Positions 10,400-22,448 of a DNA stretch of 64,000 bases are shown piece by piece. Position 1 is the first letter of the stretch; the number at the start of each line of letters is the position of its first letter. A model generated the notes under the pieces. It was given only the letters and a program-made list of their open reading frames with translations. It was not told where the DNA came from and did no database searches. A program made the translations under genes and the position numbers. Origin of the DNA: Xenorhabdus thuongxuanensis (lineage in GTDB: Bacteria; Pseudomonadota; Gammaproteobacteria; Enterobacterales; Enterobacteriaceae); the NCBI RefSeq assembly GCF_001908095.1, contig NZ_MKGR01000009.1, positions 62,001-126,000 on the forward strand, given 5' to 3'.

Positions 10400-11907
10400 A
10401 TGTCTAACACAATGGTTCTTTCATTGCCGGATAATAACGGTAATTTGATAATAGGGCAAAGTTTTTTATTTACCGTGACATTGTTATCTGATAACAACAT
10501 CGATGATAATTCCACTATTACATTTTATAATAATAAAAACATTACTGTACCGTCTGATGCCATTACTTTAATTTTGAATAATGACAAAAAAAAGGCTTTG
10601 GCAACAGTCACTCTCACTGTATCTAATACTATATCGGAAAATGAAGAAATTTATTTTAGTGTAAAAACATCGTTAAGTGGCATTCAACCAAAAACACTAA
10701 AATACACAGCAAGAACAATTGATTCAAGCTCATTGGAATTAAAGATTGACGATATTTTTTGCCAATACCAATATCATTTGATGATTCAAAAATAGGATCT
10801 GTATCAACAAAAGTTAACACAGTTATAAGAGATAAAAATGGAGAGGTATTATCAGGCGTACCAATATTTATAAAGAACAATGACATTAATGAGTTAGAGG
10901 AAAGGTATATTTACACTGATAATAAAAGCACAAAAATAGATATTCAGGAATTTGGTAAATATTCTGGTATTTTTGTAAACTCAGATGAAAAAGGAAAAGT
11001 GGAATTTAATATTGTACCTAAAAAATCATTGTCATTAATCATTCAATTACATTCTATTATACCAAATTCACCTGATTTTATTTTTTCTCAAAATCCTATT
11101 TTTATCGTTGTTGATAATGTTAAAAATTATCAACAACCTCTGGAAATAATTACTGCTATTGATGGTAATTTAAAATCCGAAGGAGAAAGTAAATTCTGGG
11201 TAGATATGTCACCATGCAATGATTATGAAATTGGTGATTTTGTGTTGTTTTTTGTTAACAAAAAATACAAATATTATACTAGGATCATTGATGATGGTGA
11301 ACATCGTAATCCATGTTTAATGAAATTACCTTATTTTATTTTTCAGAAAAATGAATTATCACGGTTATCTTATCTTGTGATTAAACCAAGTGGAACTATA
11401 TTGGCTGAATCCAGCCCTGTAGATATCACTTATAGAGGAAGACCAAATAAACCGTGGAAAGACATTGATAGAATATATGAATCCTGTAAGGTTTATTCTA
11501 GCTTCGATGTACTTATAGAACAAGATGGCGGTATAAATGATCAAAAAATATCTAACCATACAAATAACCCAGGTGATGCGGGTTTATTTGTCACAATAAC
11601 AGGAACCAATGATAATAGTGATAACACTAAAGTAAAACTTGGTTCAGAAATTATTCTGACTTTATATATTAACTCTAGAAACAAAACAATAACTTATCCT
11701 TTTAAAAATACAATGCCATATCAGCCAGATAATGAAGATGGAAAAACAGCCGTATTGAAATTTAATATACCTTATGACCTATTGAATAATAATTTGGCAT
11801 TTCCTGAACATGATGGAGAGATCTTCTTTGATTATCAGGTTGGTGATGATAATGATAGAGATGTGACATATGGTGGTATTTGGTCAGGTCATATTGTTAC
11901 ATTTTAA
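10400..11907 (+). pseudogene. Ig-repeat protein, paralogue 3 of 3, frameshifted at a poly-T tract
   Basis: Two overlapping frames (10400-10795 and from within 10759 to 11907) together make one paralogue of about 502 residues. The first encodes the N-terminal repeat (LSLPDNNGNLIIGQSFLFTV) and stops after IDDIF. The second resumes with PIPISFDDSKIG and carries the conserved body (GEVLSGVPIFIKNND, FFDYQVGDDNDRDVTYGGIW). The join falls on six T at 10755-10760. Seven T would restore the reading IDDIFLPIPISFDD, which aligns with paralogues 1 and 2. This is a real one-base loss, a phase-variable tract or a sequencing error. Ribosome site AAGGAA precedes the first start. Function is unknown. Confidence 0.75.
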
Positions 11908-11938
11908 AATAAAAAATATGGAAACGATATTTTTTGAA

Positions 11939-11975
11939 AAGAATTCAATAAAATTAATTATTGAATTCTTTATTT
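11939..11975. terminator. Terminator between paralogue 3 and tadA
   Basis: AAGAATTCAATAA (11939-11951) pairs with TTATTGAATTCTT (11958-11970) across a six-base loop, with TTATTT following. It lies between convergent genes and could act on both strands. Confidence 0.65.
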
Positions 11976-12030
11976 ATATGAGTCGCGACTTTATCTGTCA
12001 GTCGAAGTCAGAGATCTCACATATAACTGA

Positions 12031-12573
<543 letters not shown>

Positions 12574-12606
12574 TTATAAAAATTTCGCCTATTATACCTA
12601 ATCTCC

Positions 12607-13266
12607 TCAATCCGCTACTTCAACCTGAATCTCATCAAGAAAATCATCAAGGAACATTTTCATTCGCTCTGTCCTTTCATTCGCCATTTTTCTACCTGAT
12701 ACAGTCTGAAATCCTGATTCAATTTTAAACAGCTTAGTAAAGAAATGATCGATAGTATAAGCCTTATCATTATATTCGCGCTGCTTTGCCAGTGGATCAT
12801 GCAAGTCATACAATGAAGAACCCATACGGCCAGCGGTGTAAAAACAACGTCCAACACCAATCATGCCAATAGAATCCAGCCGATCCGCATCTTGCACGAT
12901 TTTTGCTTCCAAAGTTCTGGGAGATAGACCTGCTGAAAAACTATGTGCTTCAATGGCATGGCAGACAGCATTAATCTCCTTCTCGTTCCATGCCAAATCT
13001 TTTAGTATCAATGCTGCTTTTTCTGCTGCCATGCGTGAGGCAAGATGTCGGTTTGGCGCATTTTTTTCAACACTCACACAATCATGCAATAGCACAGCGA
13101 CAAACACTAATCGCAAGTTACCAGATTCCGCTTCACAAATTTGTTTGGCATTTCGCCATACCCGATGAAGGTGAGCAATATCATGCGCACCATCATCACC
13201 TTCTATTGCCATAGGTAAAAGCTGTTGCGCCAAATCTTCAAACGGTGAAAAAGATAACATAACCAA
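12607..13266 (-). CDS. HD-domain phosphohydrolase, YedJ-like
   Basis: A 219-residue protein with the ordered metal ligands of the HD superfamily: HDIAHLHRV, then LLHDC, then DADRLDSIG. The segment RHLASRMAAEKAALIL fits the uncharacterised YedJ branch, whose members are predicted metal-dependent phosphohydrolases on nucleotides or similar phosphoesters; the substrate is not known. It is soluble with no signal peptide. It stands on the same strand as tadA and alkA, with about 48 and 140 base gaps, so co-transcription is possible but not shown. This position is not part of the usual enteric order. Confidence 0.85.
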   Translation of the reverse strand: MVMLSFSPFEDLAQQLLPMAIEGDDGAHDIAHLHRVWRNAKQICEAESGNLRLVFVAVLLHDCVSVEKNAPNRHLASRMAAEKAALILKDLAWNEKEINAVCHAIEAHSFSAGLSPRTLEAKIVQDADRLDSIGMIGVGRCFYTAGRMGSSLYDLHDPLAKQREYNDKAYTIDHFFTKLFKIESGFQTVSGRKMANERTERMKMFLDDFLDEIQVEVAD

Positions 13267-13406
13267 AATCTCCCCTATTTCCCCAAACCAATCCGGTGGT
13301 TATACTCAAATCACCGAATCATGATGAACTCCAACTTGTCATCCATGTTCTTTCCAGTCTTCTTGCTGCTTGATGAAAAGCATCTGACAAGGAAGTTAGA
13401 ATGGTA

Positions 13407-14312
13407 TTAATATCCACTACTGGATTGCTGTTGCCATAAATGCGCTCCTACCAACGCTTTCCAGGGAGAAAAATCTGCCAGCCATTTTTCTGCCTGTTCT
13501 GCACTCACTTTTTCTTTCTGGTTGAGCAAATATTGGAGATTACGCCTGACAGCAACATCGCCATGCAGTGAACCATCCAGGTAACTGAATCCTCGTAGCA
13601 AGGTATAATTAACTGTCCACATGCCAATGCCCTTGATAGCTAGCAAGCTATCTGTCAGCCGTTTCACCCCATTTTCTCCCTCTGGAATATTTAGCTCCAA
13701 TACCCCAGAGTCAATAAGTTGACAAACATTCAATAAGGCATTGGCTTTACCCACAGAAAAACCACATTGACGGAGCTCATGCTGTGAACATTGCATCACT
13801 TGCTTATAATTCGGATAACACAGTAACCCAGAAGAGTGCTGAAGCCCCACTGCCTGAATAAAACGTCGTCTAATGGAAATTGCAGCACTTAAGCTAATTT
13901 GTTGCCCGATGATCGCCCAAGTAAGCGCTTCAAAAGGTGTCGCAGATTGATAAATGCGTAAGCCCGTTTGCCTGCTAACCAATTCTCCAATAACAGGATG
14001 ATCTTGATAGATAGATTCGAATACATCAACAGGTTGTTTCAAACCAAGCATATGGAAAGCTAGCGTCGATAACGCTTCATGTTGTGGAGAGAAATCTTTA
14101 TTACCATCGATATCAAGCTGTATTTTCGCTCTATTCTTTTCCATTGTGATTGTCAAAAGGGCCAGATTTTCATACCAAATAATCCCTTTTTTAATCTGGT
14201 TATGCTGCACGAGCTCAGAAACGCCCATTTCATCCCTCTGATGAAAGGCAAAAAAATCTCTCGTGTGATAATTACCAGGTAATATAATTTCCGTTAAACA
14301 GCTTGCTTTCAT
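13407..14312 (-). CDS. alkA: DNA-3-methyladenine glycosylase II
   Basis: A 301-residue HhH-GPD glycosylase of the AlkA type, which excises alkylated bases such as 3-methyladenine. The N-terminal AlkA beta domain is followed by the helical core. That core has TWAIIGQQISLSAA, the helix-hairpin-helix segment LLAIKGIGMWTVNYTLLRG, and then HGDVAVRR, whose Asp is the likely catalytic residue. Length fits the family (E. coli 282). No Ada-binding site was identified upstream. A trailing tail rich in Gln and Ser is not conserved in E. coli AlkA. Confidence 0.85.
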   Translation of the reverse strand: MKASCLTEIILPGNYHTRDFFAFHQRDEMGVSELVQHNQIKKGIIWYENLALLTITMEKNRAKIQLDIDGNKDFSPQHEALSTLAFHMLGLKQPVDVFESIYQDHPVIGELVSRQTGLRIYQSATPFEALTWAIIGQQISLSAAISIRRRFIQAVGLQHSSGLLCYPNYKQVMQCSQHELRQCGFSVGKANALLNVCQLIDSGVLELNIPEGENGVKRLTDSLLAIKGIGMWTVNYTLLRGFSYLDGSLHGDVAVRRNLQYLLNQKEKVSAEQAEKWLADFSPWKALVGAHLWQQQSSSGY

Positions 14313-14399
14313 TTGAGTAGCTCCAGAAGATACACAGAATTAAACTCACTGTCTAACAGACTTCAAGTTTAGATACAATGTCAAATCAACAAACCTAGT

Positions 14400-15047
14400 C
14401 TACAAATTAACATCATCGATTTTATATTTCATTAACTCTTCATTTAACTTTCGGATTTGATATTTTGATGGGCTTAACATTAATAAATAGATACCAATTC
14501 CCATAAGTAATATCATACTTAAAACAACCAAAAAGAAATCTGAAGCACTCCCGAGAGTATTACTCAAGGTATCTACTTTAAATAAAAATACAACCAATAC
14601 AACAAATGCCAACGTGAAAAAATAAGTTGAAAATATTTTTTCAAAACAATAAGAAAAATAATAAGAAGTCCCAATATTGACTTGAACTATACCAGAATTT
14701 AAAACAGTACATGTTTTCAATTTTTTAAGGAGAGCTATATAGTCCGGCTCTAACCCATCTTTTTTCAACTTGATAAATATATTTCTAAATTTATCAGATT
14801 TTATTTTTGTAACATCAAACATTATCTCAGAGGCAATTTCATATTTAATATAATCTTTACTCAGCTCATCTAAATAAATATTGTACTCATTGAGATATTT
14901 TATATACTTTATTGCCCTTCTCTCTCTAAAAACACTCACATCTGCATAAAGCTTCTTTAATACAGACAAAATAATACCAATAAAAGTCCCGATAGTTCCC
15001 AAGACCTTCACCATATCATTACCGTGCTTTACGATGTATTCAAGCAT
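14400..15047 (-). CDS. Membrane protein of unknown function
   Basis: A 215-residue protein with three hydrophobic stretches: one near the N-terminus (LGTIGTFIGIILSVL, about 17-31) and two adjacent ones near the C-terminus (about 134-152 and 163-186, the latter LVVLSMILLMGIGIYLLML). About 100 charged residues lie between. The gene is AT-rich compared with its alkA and yfhL neighbours and looks acquired. I know no family for it. The layout resembles small membrane proteins of accessory loci, but no function can be assigned. Confidence 0.65.
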   Translation of the reverse strand: MLEYIVKHGNDMVKVLGTIGTFIGIILSVLKKLYADVSVFRERRAIKYIKYLNEYNIYLDELSKDYIKYEIASEIMFDVTKIKSDKFRNIFIKLKKDGLEPDYIALLKKLKTCTVLNSGIVQVNIGTSYYFSYCFEKIFSTYFFTLAFVVLVVFLFKVDTLSNTLGSASDFFLVVLSMILLMGIGIYLLMLSPSKYQIRKLNEELMKYKIDDVNL

Positions 15048-15692
<645 letters not shown>

Positions 15693-15694
15693 AT

Positions 15695-16075
15695 TTAATT
15701 TTCCAATATCACCGTCGCACAGGCATAACGCCGTTCATCTGCCAGTGTGACATGCATAGATTTTACTTTCAGTTTGTTAGCCAACACTTCGGCCTCTCCA
15801 TGAAGTTTCAACGTTGGTTTTCCCAGTGGATCATTAATCACTTCAAATTGATTAAAGGCTAACCCATTACGGATACCGGTTCCAAAAGCTTTAGCGGCTG
15901 CTTCCTTGACAGCGAACCGTTTTGCAAGGAAGCGGACAGGCTGGTTATGCTGTTGATATTGCAGCCATTCTCCATCACTCAGAACGCGCCTTGCCAGACG
16001 TTCGCCTGAACGCCCGACAATTTCTTCAATGCGGGATATTTCAACAATATCTGTGCCTAATCCAAGAATGGCCAT
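15695..16075 (-). CDS. acpS: Holo-[acyl-carrier-protein] synthase
   Basis: A 126-residue AcpS-type phosphopantetheinyl transferase. [16 protein letters not shown] contains the Mg-binding Asp, and [15 protein letters not shown] contains the Glu/Lys signature. It transfers 4'-phosphopantetheine from CoA to apo-ACP, enabling fatty acid synthesis. It is the last gene of the rnc-era-recO-pdxJ-acpS run. Its ATG overlaps the pdxJ stop by one base (TAATG), so translation is likely coupled. Confidence 0.97.
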   Translation of the reverse strand: MAILGLGTDIVEISRIEEIVGRSGERLARRVLSDGEWLQYQQHNQPVRFLAKRFAVKEAAAKAFGTGIRNGLAFNQFEVINDPLGKPTLKLHGEAEVLANKLKVKSMHVTLADERRYACATVILEN

Positions 16076-16806
16076 TAACGGCGTGCTTCCCGCAATAAAG
16101 TTTTCATATCCGCAACAGCCGCAGGTAAACCACTGAATACAGCACGGCCAATAATGGCATGCCCTATATTCAATTCATAAATTTCAGGTAAGGCTGCAAT
16201 ACGTTGCACATTGTGATAGGTCAAGCCGTGGCCTGCATTAACTTTAAGCCCTTTAGCGGCTGCATAGGTTGCGGCTTCTTTGATACGCTGAAATTCTTTT
16301 TCCTGCTGTATCTCATCCCCTGCATCTGCATACGCACCAGTATGAATCTCAATAAATGGTGCTCCAACTTCGACAGCAGCATCAATTTGTTGGTGATCCG
16401 CATCAATGAATAAAGACACCAAAATCCCTGCTTCTGATAAAGTCTTAACAGCCGCAGCAATGTGCTCTTTTTGCCCAAACACATCCAATCCACCTTCGGT
16501 TGTGACCTCCTGACGTTTTTCAGGTACTAAGCAACAGAAAACAGGTTTGATTTGGCAAGCAATCCCCACCATCTCATTTGTTACTGCCATTTCAAGGTTC
16601 ATACGGGTTTGGATTGTTTTTTTTAATAATTGAACATCTCTGTCAGTAATATGGCGGCGATCTTCACGTAGGTGAACTGTTATACCATCTGCACCCGCTT
16701 GCTCTGCAACAAATGCAGCCTGAACGGGATCGGGATATTGTGTCCCACGGGCATTACGTAAGGTTGCAATGTGATCAATGTTGATACCTAACAATACCTC
16801 AGCCAT
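16075..16806 (-). CDS. pdxJ: Pyridoxine 5'-phosphate synthase
   Basis: 243 residues, the family length, starting [21 protein letters not shown] further ten upstream codons are open but absent from relatives. It condenses 3-amino-2-oxopropyl phosphate with deoxyxylulose 5-phosphate to form pyridoxine phosphate, the last ring-closing step of vitamin B6 synthesis. Conserved stretches include [27 protein letters not shown] and [11 protein letters not shown]. It is in an operon with recO upstream (68-base gap) and acpS downstream (one-base overlap). Confidence 0.97.
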   Translation of the reverse strand: MAEVLLGINIDHIATLRNARGTQYPDPVQAAFVAEQAGADGITVHLREDRRHITDRDVQLLKKTIQTRMNLEMAVTNEMVGIACQIKPVFCCLVPEKRQEVTTEGGLDVFGQKEHIAAAVKTLSEAGILVSLFIDADHQQIDAAVEVGAPFIEIHTGAYADAGDEIQQEKEFQRIKEAATYAAAKGLKVNAGHGLTYHNVQRIAALPEIYELNIGHAIIGRAVFSGLPAAVADMKTLLREARR

Positions 16807-16874
16807 TTTTAGCTCCTGCAATAACATAAGATTCAATAAAGTCTACACTCTTCATCACAAAAAAGTGGCTTACT

Positions 16875-17612
16875 TTAGTTTTCATTTTTCTTGTTGGGAT
16901 TATCAGTTTTTTTACGTATAAACTGGCGAAACAGCTCACGACTTTTTAACGGTTTTCCCCCCAGATAAGGTTTCAAAGCAATGCGAGTAAAACGCTTCGC
17001 CGCTTTCAAGGTCACCTGATCGGGAAAGTCGCTACTTGCCAATGCCTTGAGTTCATAACCGGTAAAACTGTAATGATCCGTAACCAAACTGGCGATAAAC
17101 CCTTTTTCTTCACGATAACGGTAACTCATTGTATCGGATACAGGTTCACCACTTCCTGCACAGTGAAGATAATCTACACCGTATCCTATATTAGTTAGTA
17201 GCGCTAATTCAAAACGACGTAATGCACATTCCGGTGTGTATTTACTCGCTGCAAGAGCTTGTAAACATTGGAGGTAATCGAAAAAAAGCGCGGGATATGC
17301 CGTTCCTTGCTCAAGGACTCTGGATAAGAGCTCATTCACATACAAACCGCTGTAGAGCACACTTCCCGTTAAGGGAAGAGCTAATGAGATAGGCTCTGCG
17401 TCTCTTAATGTCTTGATTTCACCCCGCCCACTCCAACGAATAAGCAACGGAGTGAAAGGTTGCAAGCAACCTTTTAGATTGGAGCGACGGCTGCGTACCC
17501 CTTTTGCTAAGACACGTACCCGCCCTTCATGTTCAGTAAAAAAATCCAGCAATAAACTGGTTTCACTGTAAGGGCGCCCATGAAGCACAAAGGCTCTATG
17601 CCAGCCGTCCAC
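16875..17612 (-). CDS. recO: DNA repair protein RecO
   Basis: 245 residues. The N-terminal OB fold begins [17 protein letters not shown] and continues [18 protein letters not shown]. The C-terminal helical part includes [20 protein letters not shown] and ends with [15 protein letters not shown]. RecO works with RecR and RecF to load RecA on SSB-coated DNA. Translation starts at GTG (GTGGACGGC), which matches the family N-terminus. It is nine bases downstream of era in the rnc-era-recO operon. Confidence 0.96.
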   Translation of the reverse strand: MDGWHRAFVLHGRPYSETSLLLDFFTEHEGRVRVLAKGVRSRRSNLKGCLQPFTPLLIRWSGRGEIKTLRDAEPISLALPLTGSVLYSGLYVNELLSRVLEQGTAYPALFFDYLQCLQALAASKYTPECALRRFELALLTNIGYGVDYLHCAGSGEPVSDTMSYRYREEKGFIASLVTDHYSFTGYELKALASSDFPDQVTLKAAKRFTRIALKPYLGGKPLKSRELFRQFIRKKTDNPNKKNEN

Positions 17613-17621
17613 AAATCAACC

Positions 17622-18527
17622 TTATAAGTCGTCAACGTAACCGAGGCTACGCAGCGCCCGTTCATCATCAGCCCAACCGGATTTCACTTTTACCCACAAT
17701 TCCAGGTGGACTTTCATATCAAACAGCTTTTCCATATCTTGACGGGCTTCTATGCCAATCTTCTTGATTTTACTGCCTTTATTACCAATCACCATTTTCT
17801 TCTGGCCATCACGCTCTACCAAAATCAAACCGTGGATTGTATAGCCTCCACGCTCATTGGTAACAAATTGCTCAATTTCCACTGTCACGGAATAGGGGAG
17901 TTCATCACCCAAGAAACGCATCAGTTTTTCACGAATGATTTCTGACGCCATAAAACGTTGTGAGCGATCAGTAATGTAATCTTCAGGAAAGTGATGTTCC
18001 GCCTGTGGTATATGATCACGCACTATTTTGGCGATGGTATCAACATTCATGCCTTTTTCGGCGCTAATCGGCACAACATCGATAAAGTTCATCTGTTGGC
18101 TAAGAAAACCGATATGGGGCAGAAGAATGGTTTTATCCGTCACATTGTCCACTTTATTGATAGCCAGTAAGACAGGACAGCGTAAATGGCGCAATTTATT
18201 CACCACCATGTCATCATCAGGTGTCCAGTGCGTACCTTCCACAACAAAAATAACCAGTTCAACATCACCAATGGAGCTGCTCGCCGCACGGTTCATTAAA
18301 CGGTTGATCGCACGTTTTTCTTCAATATGAAGGCCTGGTGTATCAACATAGATGGTTTGGTAAGCCCCTTCCGTATGAATCCCCATGATGCGATGCCGCG
18401 TCGTTTGAGGTTTACGGGAAGTAATGGATACTTTTTGACCCAATAACTGATTCAATAACGTCGATTTACCAACATTGGGCCGACCGACTATTGCAACGAA
18501 CCCGCAATAGTTTTTTTCTTCGCTCAT
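17622..18527 (-). CDS. era: GTPase Era
   Basis: 301 residues, standard length. The GTPase motifs are complete: GRPNVGKST (G1), a threonine-rich switch I ([11 protein letters not shown]), DTPG (G3), NKVD (G4) and SAEKG (G5). A C-terminal KH domain follows, with [20 protein letters not shown]. Era binds the 3' end of 16S rRNA and couples 30S maturation to growth. Its start overlaps the rnc stop by four bases (ATGA), the same tight coupling as in E. coli. Confidence 0.98.
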   Translation of the reverse strand: MSEEKNYCGFVAIVGRPNVGKSTLLNQLLGQKVSITSRKPQTTRHRIMGIHTEGAYQTIYVDTPGLHIEEKRAINRLMNRAASSSIGDVELVIFVVEGTHWTPDDDMVVNKLRHLRCPVLLAINKVDNVTDKTILLPHIGFLSQQMNFIDVVPISAEKGMNVDTIAKIVRDHIPQAEHHFPEDYITDRSQRFMASEIIREKLMRFLGDELPYSVTVEIEQFVTNERGGYTIHGLILVERDGQKKMVIGNKGSKIKKIGIEARQDMEKLFDMKVHLELWVKVKSGWADDERALRSLGYVDDL

Positions 18528-19204
18528 TCAAGCTCCAGTTGTTTTAATGCTTGTTCCGCAGCCGCCTGCTCTGCCTTGCGGCGACTGGAACCGATTCCTC
18601 TGACAGGTTGTTCAAATCCACTGACCTGACAGTGAATTGTAAATTCCTGATCGTGTGCTTCTCCACGAACCTGAACAACCAGATATGTAGGCAACGGCAA
18701 ATGACGCCCTTGCAAATATTCTTGTAAACGTGTTTTAGGATCTTTTTGCTTATCGCCCGGACTAATTTCATTCAAACGGGTTTCATACCAATTCAGGATA
18801 ATGTTTTCGACTGTCTGAATATCGCTATCAAGAAAAATAGCGCCAATTAAGGCTTCAATGCTATCCGCTAAAATGGATTCGCGACGATGTCCTCCACTCT
18901 TTAACTCACCCGGCCCTAAACGCAGGCATTCACCTAACTCAAATTCTCTGGCCAGCTCCGCCAAAGTATTACCACGCACCAATGTTGCTCGCATGCGGCT
19001 CATGTCCCCTTCATCAACACGGGGAAAACGATGGTAAAGGGCATTAGCAATGACAAAACTCAGGATTGAGTCACCAAGAAATTCCAAACGTTCATTATGC
19101 TTACTGCTGGCACTGCGGTGAGTCAACGCTTGAAGCAACAAATCGTGCTGTTTAAAGCTATATCCTAGCTTATGTTGTAACCGGTTCGTTATTATGGGGT
19201 TCAT
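18524..19204 (-). CDS. rnc: Ribonuclease III
   Basis: 226 residues, as in E. coli. The N-terminal endonuclease domain carries the signature [14 protein letters not shown] with catalytic acidic residues, and later [16 protein letters not shown]. The C-terminal double-stranded-RNA-binding domain ends [18 protein letters not shown]. It processes rRNA precursors and double-stranded regions of mRNAs. It heads the rnc-era-recO-pdxJ-acpS operon. A stem-loop in the upstream leader could be its own cleavage site. Confidence 0.98.
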   Translation of the reverse strand: MNPIITNRLQHKLGYSFKQHDLLLQALTHRSASSKHNERLEFLGDSILSFVIANALYHRFPRVDEGDMSRMRATLVRGNTLAELAREFELGECLRLGPGELKSGGHRRESILADSIEALIGAIFLDSDIQTVENIILNWYETRLNEISPGDKQKDPKTRLQEYLQGRHLPLPTYLVVQVRGEAHDQEFTIHCQVSGFEQPVRGIGSSRRKAEQAAAEQALKQLELE

Positions 19205-19328
19205 GTGCTACCAATTCAGTTAGAATTCATCAAATAAAAGCACACGCAACAGACCTGTGAGGCAATACAAGCAATAATACAATCCGCAATTTACCTTGCT
19301 GTATGCCTTACAAAACTGTTGCGTTTGC

Positions 19329-19365
19329 ACTGGCTCCCAAAGTATTCATATGCCAGGGAGCCAGT
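19329..19365 (-). promoter_or_regulatory. Stem-loop in the lepB-rnc spacer
   Basis: ACTGGCTCCC (19329-19338) pairs exactly with GGGAGCCAGT (19356-19365). It lies upstream of rnc. There is no T-tract for termination after lepB. In E. coli, RNase III cleaves a hairpin in the rnc leader to control its own mRNA; this stem is well placed for that role, which is inferred. Confidence 0.45.
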
Positions 19366-19428
19366 CATCTCGTTTGAAAGAATATTCTACACTGAGAGAT
19401 AAATTAATGCTGCGCTAATATATAAATA

Positions 19429-20400
19429 TTAGTGAATTCCACCAATTCGGCTGAAACGCACGCCAGTAGGCCATTCACCTTCCTGTTTTTCAAAGCTCAT
19501 CCAAATGGCAGTTGCACGGCCTACCAGATTTTTCTCCGGTACAAATCCCCATGAACGACTATCATCACTATTGTCACGGTTATCACCCATGGCAAAATAT
19601 TGCCCCTCAGGAACAACCCAAGTACCCGTTGGCAAGCCTTCTTGAGAGAAACCAGGGAAGCGTCGTATGACAGGAATAGTCAAAATATGGTGTGACACAT
19701 CACCTAAGATTTCGACTCTTTCGTCCTGGCGAAGAGCATACGGTCCTACTGGCTCATCAACAGGAACTTGATAAACACCACTTATACGAACGCCTTCTGG
19801 TGTCACATCTTCTTTTATTGTCCATTCACTTGGGAACACACTCCGATAAGTAACCGGTAAATCACCCTTACATTCCGTATTCCAGCCACAACCAGGGTAA
19901 ACCTGAAGCTCTTTGTTGACGTAATCGTAAACAATCTTATCCCCAGGCAAGCCAATAATTCGTTTTACAAAATCTATGCTTGGGTTCTTCGGATATTTGA
20001 AAACCGCAATATCCCCACGCTTAGGCTCGCCAGTTTTAATTAAGGTTGTTTGCGTAATTGGATCTTTTAAACCATAAGCAAATTTTTCAACCAGAATGAA
20101 ATCCCCGATCAACAATGTTGGCATCATTGAACCCGAAGGGATCTGAAAAGGTTCATAAACAAAAGAGCGCAGAACCAAGACAATGGCTAACACTGGAAAG
20201 ACAGATGCAAGTGTTTCAACCCATGAGGGTTTGTTAAGTCCTTTAGCCAAAGCTTCCTGAGCTTCTGCGCCTGCCGCCTGTTCCTGAATCTGGGCAAGTT
20301 TTTTCTTACGTTCAGGTGCGAACTTAAATCGCTCTATGCACCAGAGAATACCGGTGATTAACGTTGCTAATGTTAATATCAAGGCAAAAGTGTTAGCCAT
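19429..20400 (-). CDS. lepB: Signal peptidase I
   Basis: 323 residues (E. coli 324). Two N-terminal membrane segments (about 3-20 and 63-82) precede the periplasmic catalytic domain. The nucleophile serine is in PSGSMMPTLLIGDF, and the general-base lysine is in FVKRIIGLPGD. The MGDNRDNSDDSR box is intact. It cleaves signal peptides of exported preproteins at the inner membrane. It lies 22 bases downstream of lepA, with which it forms an operon as in other enterics. Confidence 0.98.
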   Translation of the reverse strand: MANTFALILTLATLITGILWCIERFKFAPERKKKLAQIQEQAAGAEAQEALAKGLNKPSWVETLASVFPVLAIVLVLRSFVYEPFQIPSGSMMPTLLIGDFILVEKFAYGLKDPITQTTLIKTGEPKRGDIAVFKYPKNPSIDFVKRIIGLPGDKIVYDYVNKELQVYPGCGWNTECKGDLPVTYRSVFPSEWTIKEDVTPEGVRISGVYQVPVDEPVGPYALRQDERVEILGDVSHHILTIPVIRRFPGFSQEGLPTGTWVVPEGQYFAMGDNRDNSDDSRSWGFVPEKNLVGRATAIWMSFEKQEGEWPTGVRFSRIGGIH

Positions 20401-20422
20401 TTAAACTCCTTACGACCTTGTG

Positions 20423-22219
20423 TTAATTATCTTTGCCAACATGCAGAATTGCTAAGAAGGCTTCTTGCGGCAGTTCAACATTACCGACCTGCTTCATACG
20501 TTTTTTACCTTCTTTCTGTTTCTGCAATAGCTTTTTCTTACGGCTGACGTCACCACCATAACATTTCGCCAATACGTTCTTACGTAATTGCTTAACGGTA
20601 GAACGCGCAATAATGTGAGTGCCGATGGCAGCCTGAATTGCAATGTCAAATTGCTGGCGTGGGATCAGCTCCTTCATTTTTTCCACCAGCTCACGTCCAC
20701 GGTACTGAGAATTGTCACGGTGAGTAATCAACGCCAAGGCATCAACACGCTCAGCGTTAATCAAGACATCCACACGAACCATGTCTGAATCCTGGAAGCG
20801 GATAAAATTATAATCCAGCGAAGCGTAACCACGAGATGTTGATTTCAAGCGGTCAAAGAAATCCAGAACAACTTCAGCCATTGGAATTTCATAAGTCAGC
20901 GCAACCTGATTACCGTGATAAACCATATTTGTTTGCACACCGCGTTTTTCTACGCAGAGTGTAATGACGTTACCAAGGTACTCTTTCGGCAATAACATGT
21001 GACATTCTGCAATCGGCTCACGCAGTTCCTTAATGTTGTTTAATGGCGGCAACTTGGATGGACTATCAACATAGATAATATCACCAGTGGTTGTCTCAAC
21101 TTCATAAACAACTGTTGGAGCTGTTGTGATCAAATCAAGATCATATTCACGTTCCAAGCGTTCCTGAATGATTTCCATATGCAGTAAGCCAAGGAAACCA
21201 CAGCGAAAACCGAAGCCTAACGCAGTCGAACTTTCTGGTTCATAGAATAATGAAGCGTCATTTAAACTCAGTTTACCCAACGCATCACGGAATGCTTCAT
21301 AATCATCAGAGCTTACTGGGAACAAACCGGCATAAACTTGCGGTTTAACCTTTTTAAAACCAGGCAATGCTTTTTCCGCAGGCTGACGGGCTGTTGTCAG
21401 TGTATCCCCAACTGGGGCCCCCAGAATATCTTTGATGGCACAGACCAACCAGCCCACTTCACCACAATTCAACACATCACGATCAATACGTTTTGGGGTA
21501 AAGATACCCAGACGGTCAGCGTTGTATATTTGTCCAGTACTCATTACCTTAATTTTGTCACCTTTACGCAATGTACCGTTTTTAATTCGGACAAGTGAAA
21601 CAACACCAAGGTAATTATCAAACCATGAGTCAATAATCAGAGCCTGCAATGGAGCATTAGGATCGCCTTCTGGTGGAGGTATTTCTTTCACCAGACGTTC
21701 AATAACATCCTGTACGCCCACCCCCGTTTTTGCAGAACAACGAACCGCATTTGTTGCATCAATACCCACAATGTCTTCGATTTCTTCAGCAACACGCTCT
21801 GGTTCAGCAGCAGGGAGATCAATTTTGTTCAAAACAGGCACTACTTCCAGATCCATTTCAATAGCGGTATAGCAGTTAGCCAATGTTTGGGCTTCAACCC
21901 CTTGGCCTGCATCAACAACCAGCAAGGCACCTTCACAAGCAGCCAGTGAACGGGAAACTTCATAAGAGAAGTCAACATGCCCTGGCGTATCGATAAAGTT
22001 TAATTGGTAGACTTGCCCGTCATTTGCTTTGTAATCCAGGGTTACACTTTGTGCTTTGATCGTGATCCCACGTTCACGCTCAAGATCCATTGAATCCAGT
22101 ACTTGTGCTGCCATTTCGCGATCAGACAAACCACCACAGATTTGAATAATCCGGTCAGAGAGCGTGGATTTACCATGGTCAATGTGGGCGATAATGGAGA
22201 AATTTCTTATTTGCTTCAT
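20423..22219 (-). CDS. lepA: Elongation factor 4 (LepA)
   Basis: 598 residues. The GTP-binding domain shows [21 protein letters not shown] and [19 protein letters not shown]-like domains follow, then the LepA-specific C-terminal domain ending in [19 protein letters not shown]. This ribosomal GTPase has been linked to back-translocation and to 30S assembly. It is first in an operon with lepB. Confidence 0.98.
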   Translation of the reverse strand: MKQIRNFSIIAHIDHGKSTLSDRIIQICGGLSDREMAAQVLDSMDLERERGITIKAQSVTLDYKANDGQVYQLNFIDTPGHVDFSYEVSRSLAACEGALLVVDAGQGVEAQTLANCYTAIEMDLEVVPVLNKIDLPAAEPERVAEEIEDIVGIDATNAVRCSAKTGVGVQDVIERLVKEIPPPEGDPNAPLQALIIDSWFDNYLGVVSLVRIKNGTLRKGDKIKVMSTGQIYNADRLGIFTPKRIDRDVLNCGEVGWLVCAIKDILGAPVGDTLTTARQPAEKALPGFKKVKPQVYAGLFPVSSDDYEAFRDALGKLSLNDASLFYEPESSTALGFGFRCGFLGLLHMEIIQERLEREYDLDLITTAPTVVYEVETTTGDIIYVDSPSKLPPLNNIKELREPIAECHMLLPKEYLGNVITLCVEKRGVQTNMVYHGNQVALTYEIPMAEVVLDFFDRLKSTSRGYASLDYNFIRFQDSDMVRVDVLINAERVDALALITHRDNSQYRGRELVEKMKELIPRQQFDIAIQAAIGTHIIARSTVKQLRKNVLAKCYGGDVSRKKKLLQKQKEGKKRMKQVGNVELPQEAFLAILHVGKDN

Positions 22220-22448
22220 TATTAAATCTTTTTTGCCTTAATATTTCTGAATCATTCGCCTATGGACACATTGATGGACATAAAGCGACAGTTTATTGGT
22301 TCGGCCACTGGCCTGAGGAGCTGTATTCTACATGCCAAGTCCGTGAAAACCAAACCCGTGAAAATTTCGCCATGTCTGTCGTTTTCAATATGACTCAGTC
22401 GTTTTCAGTAATGATAAATTAAAATTGAAACTCGTAGGGTAAAACAGA

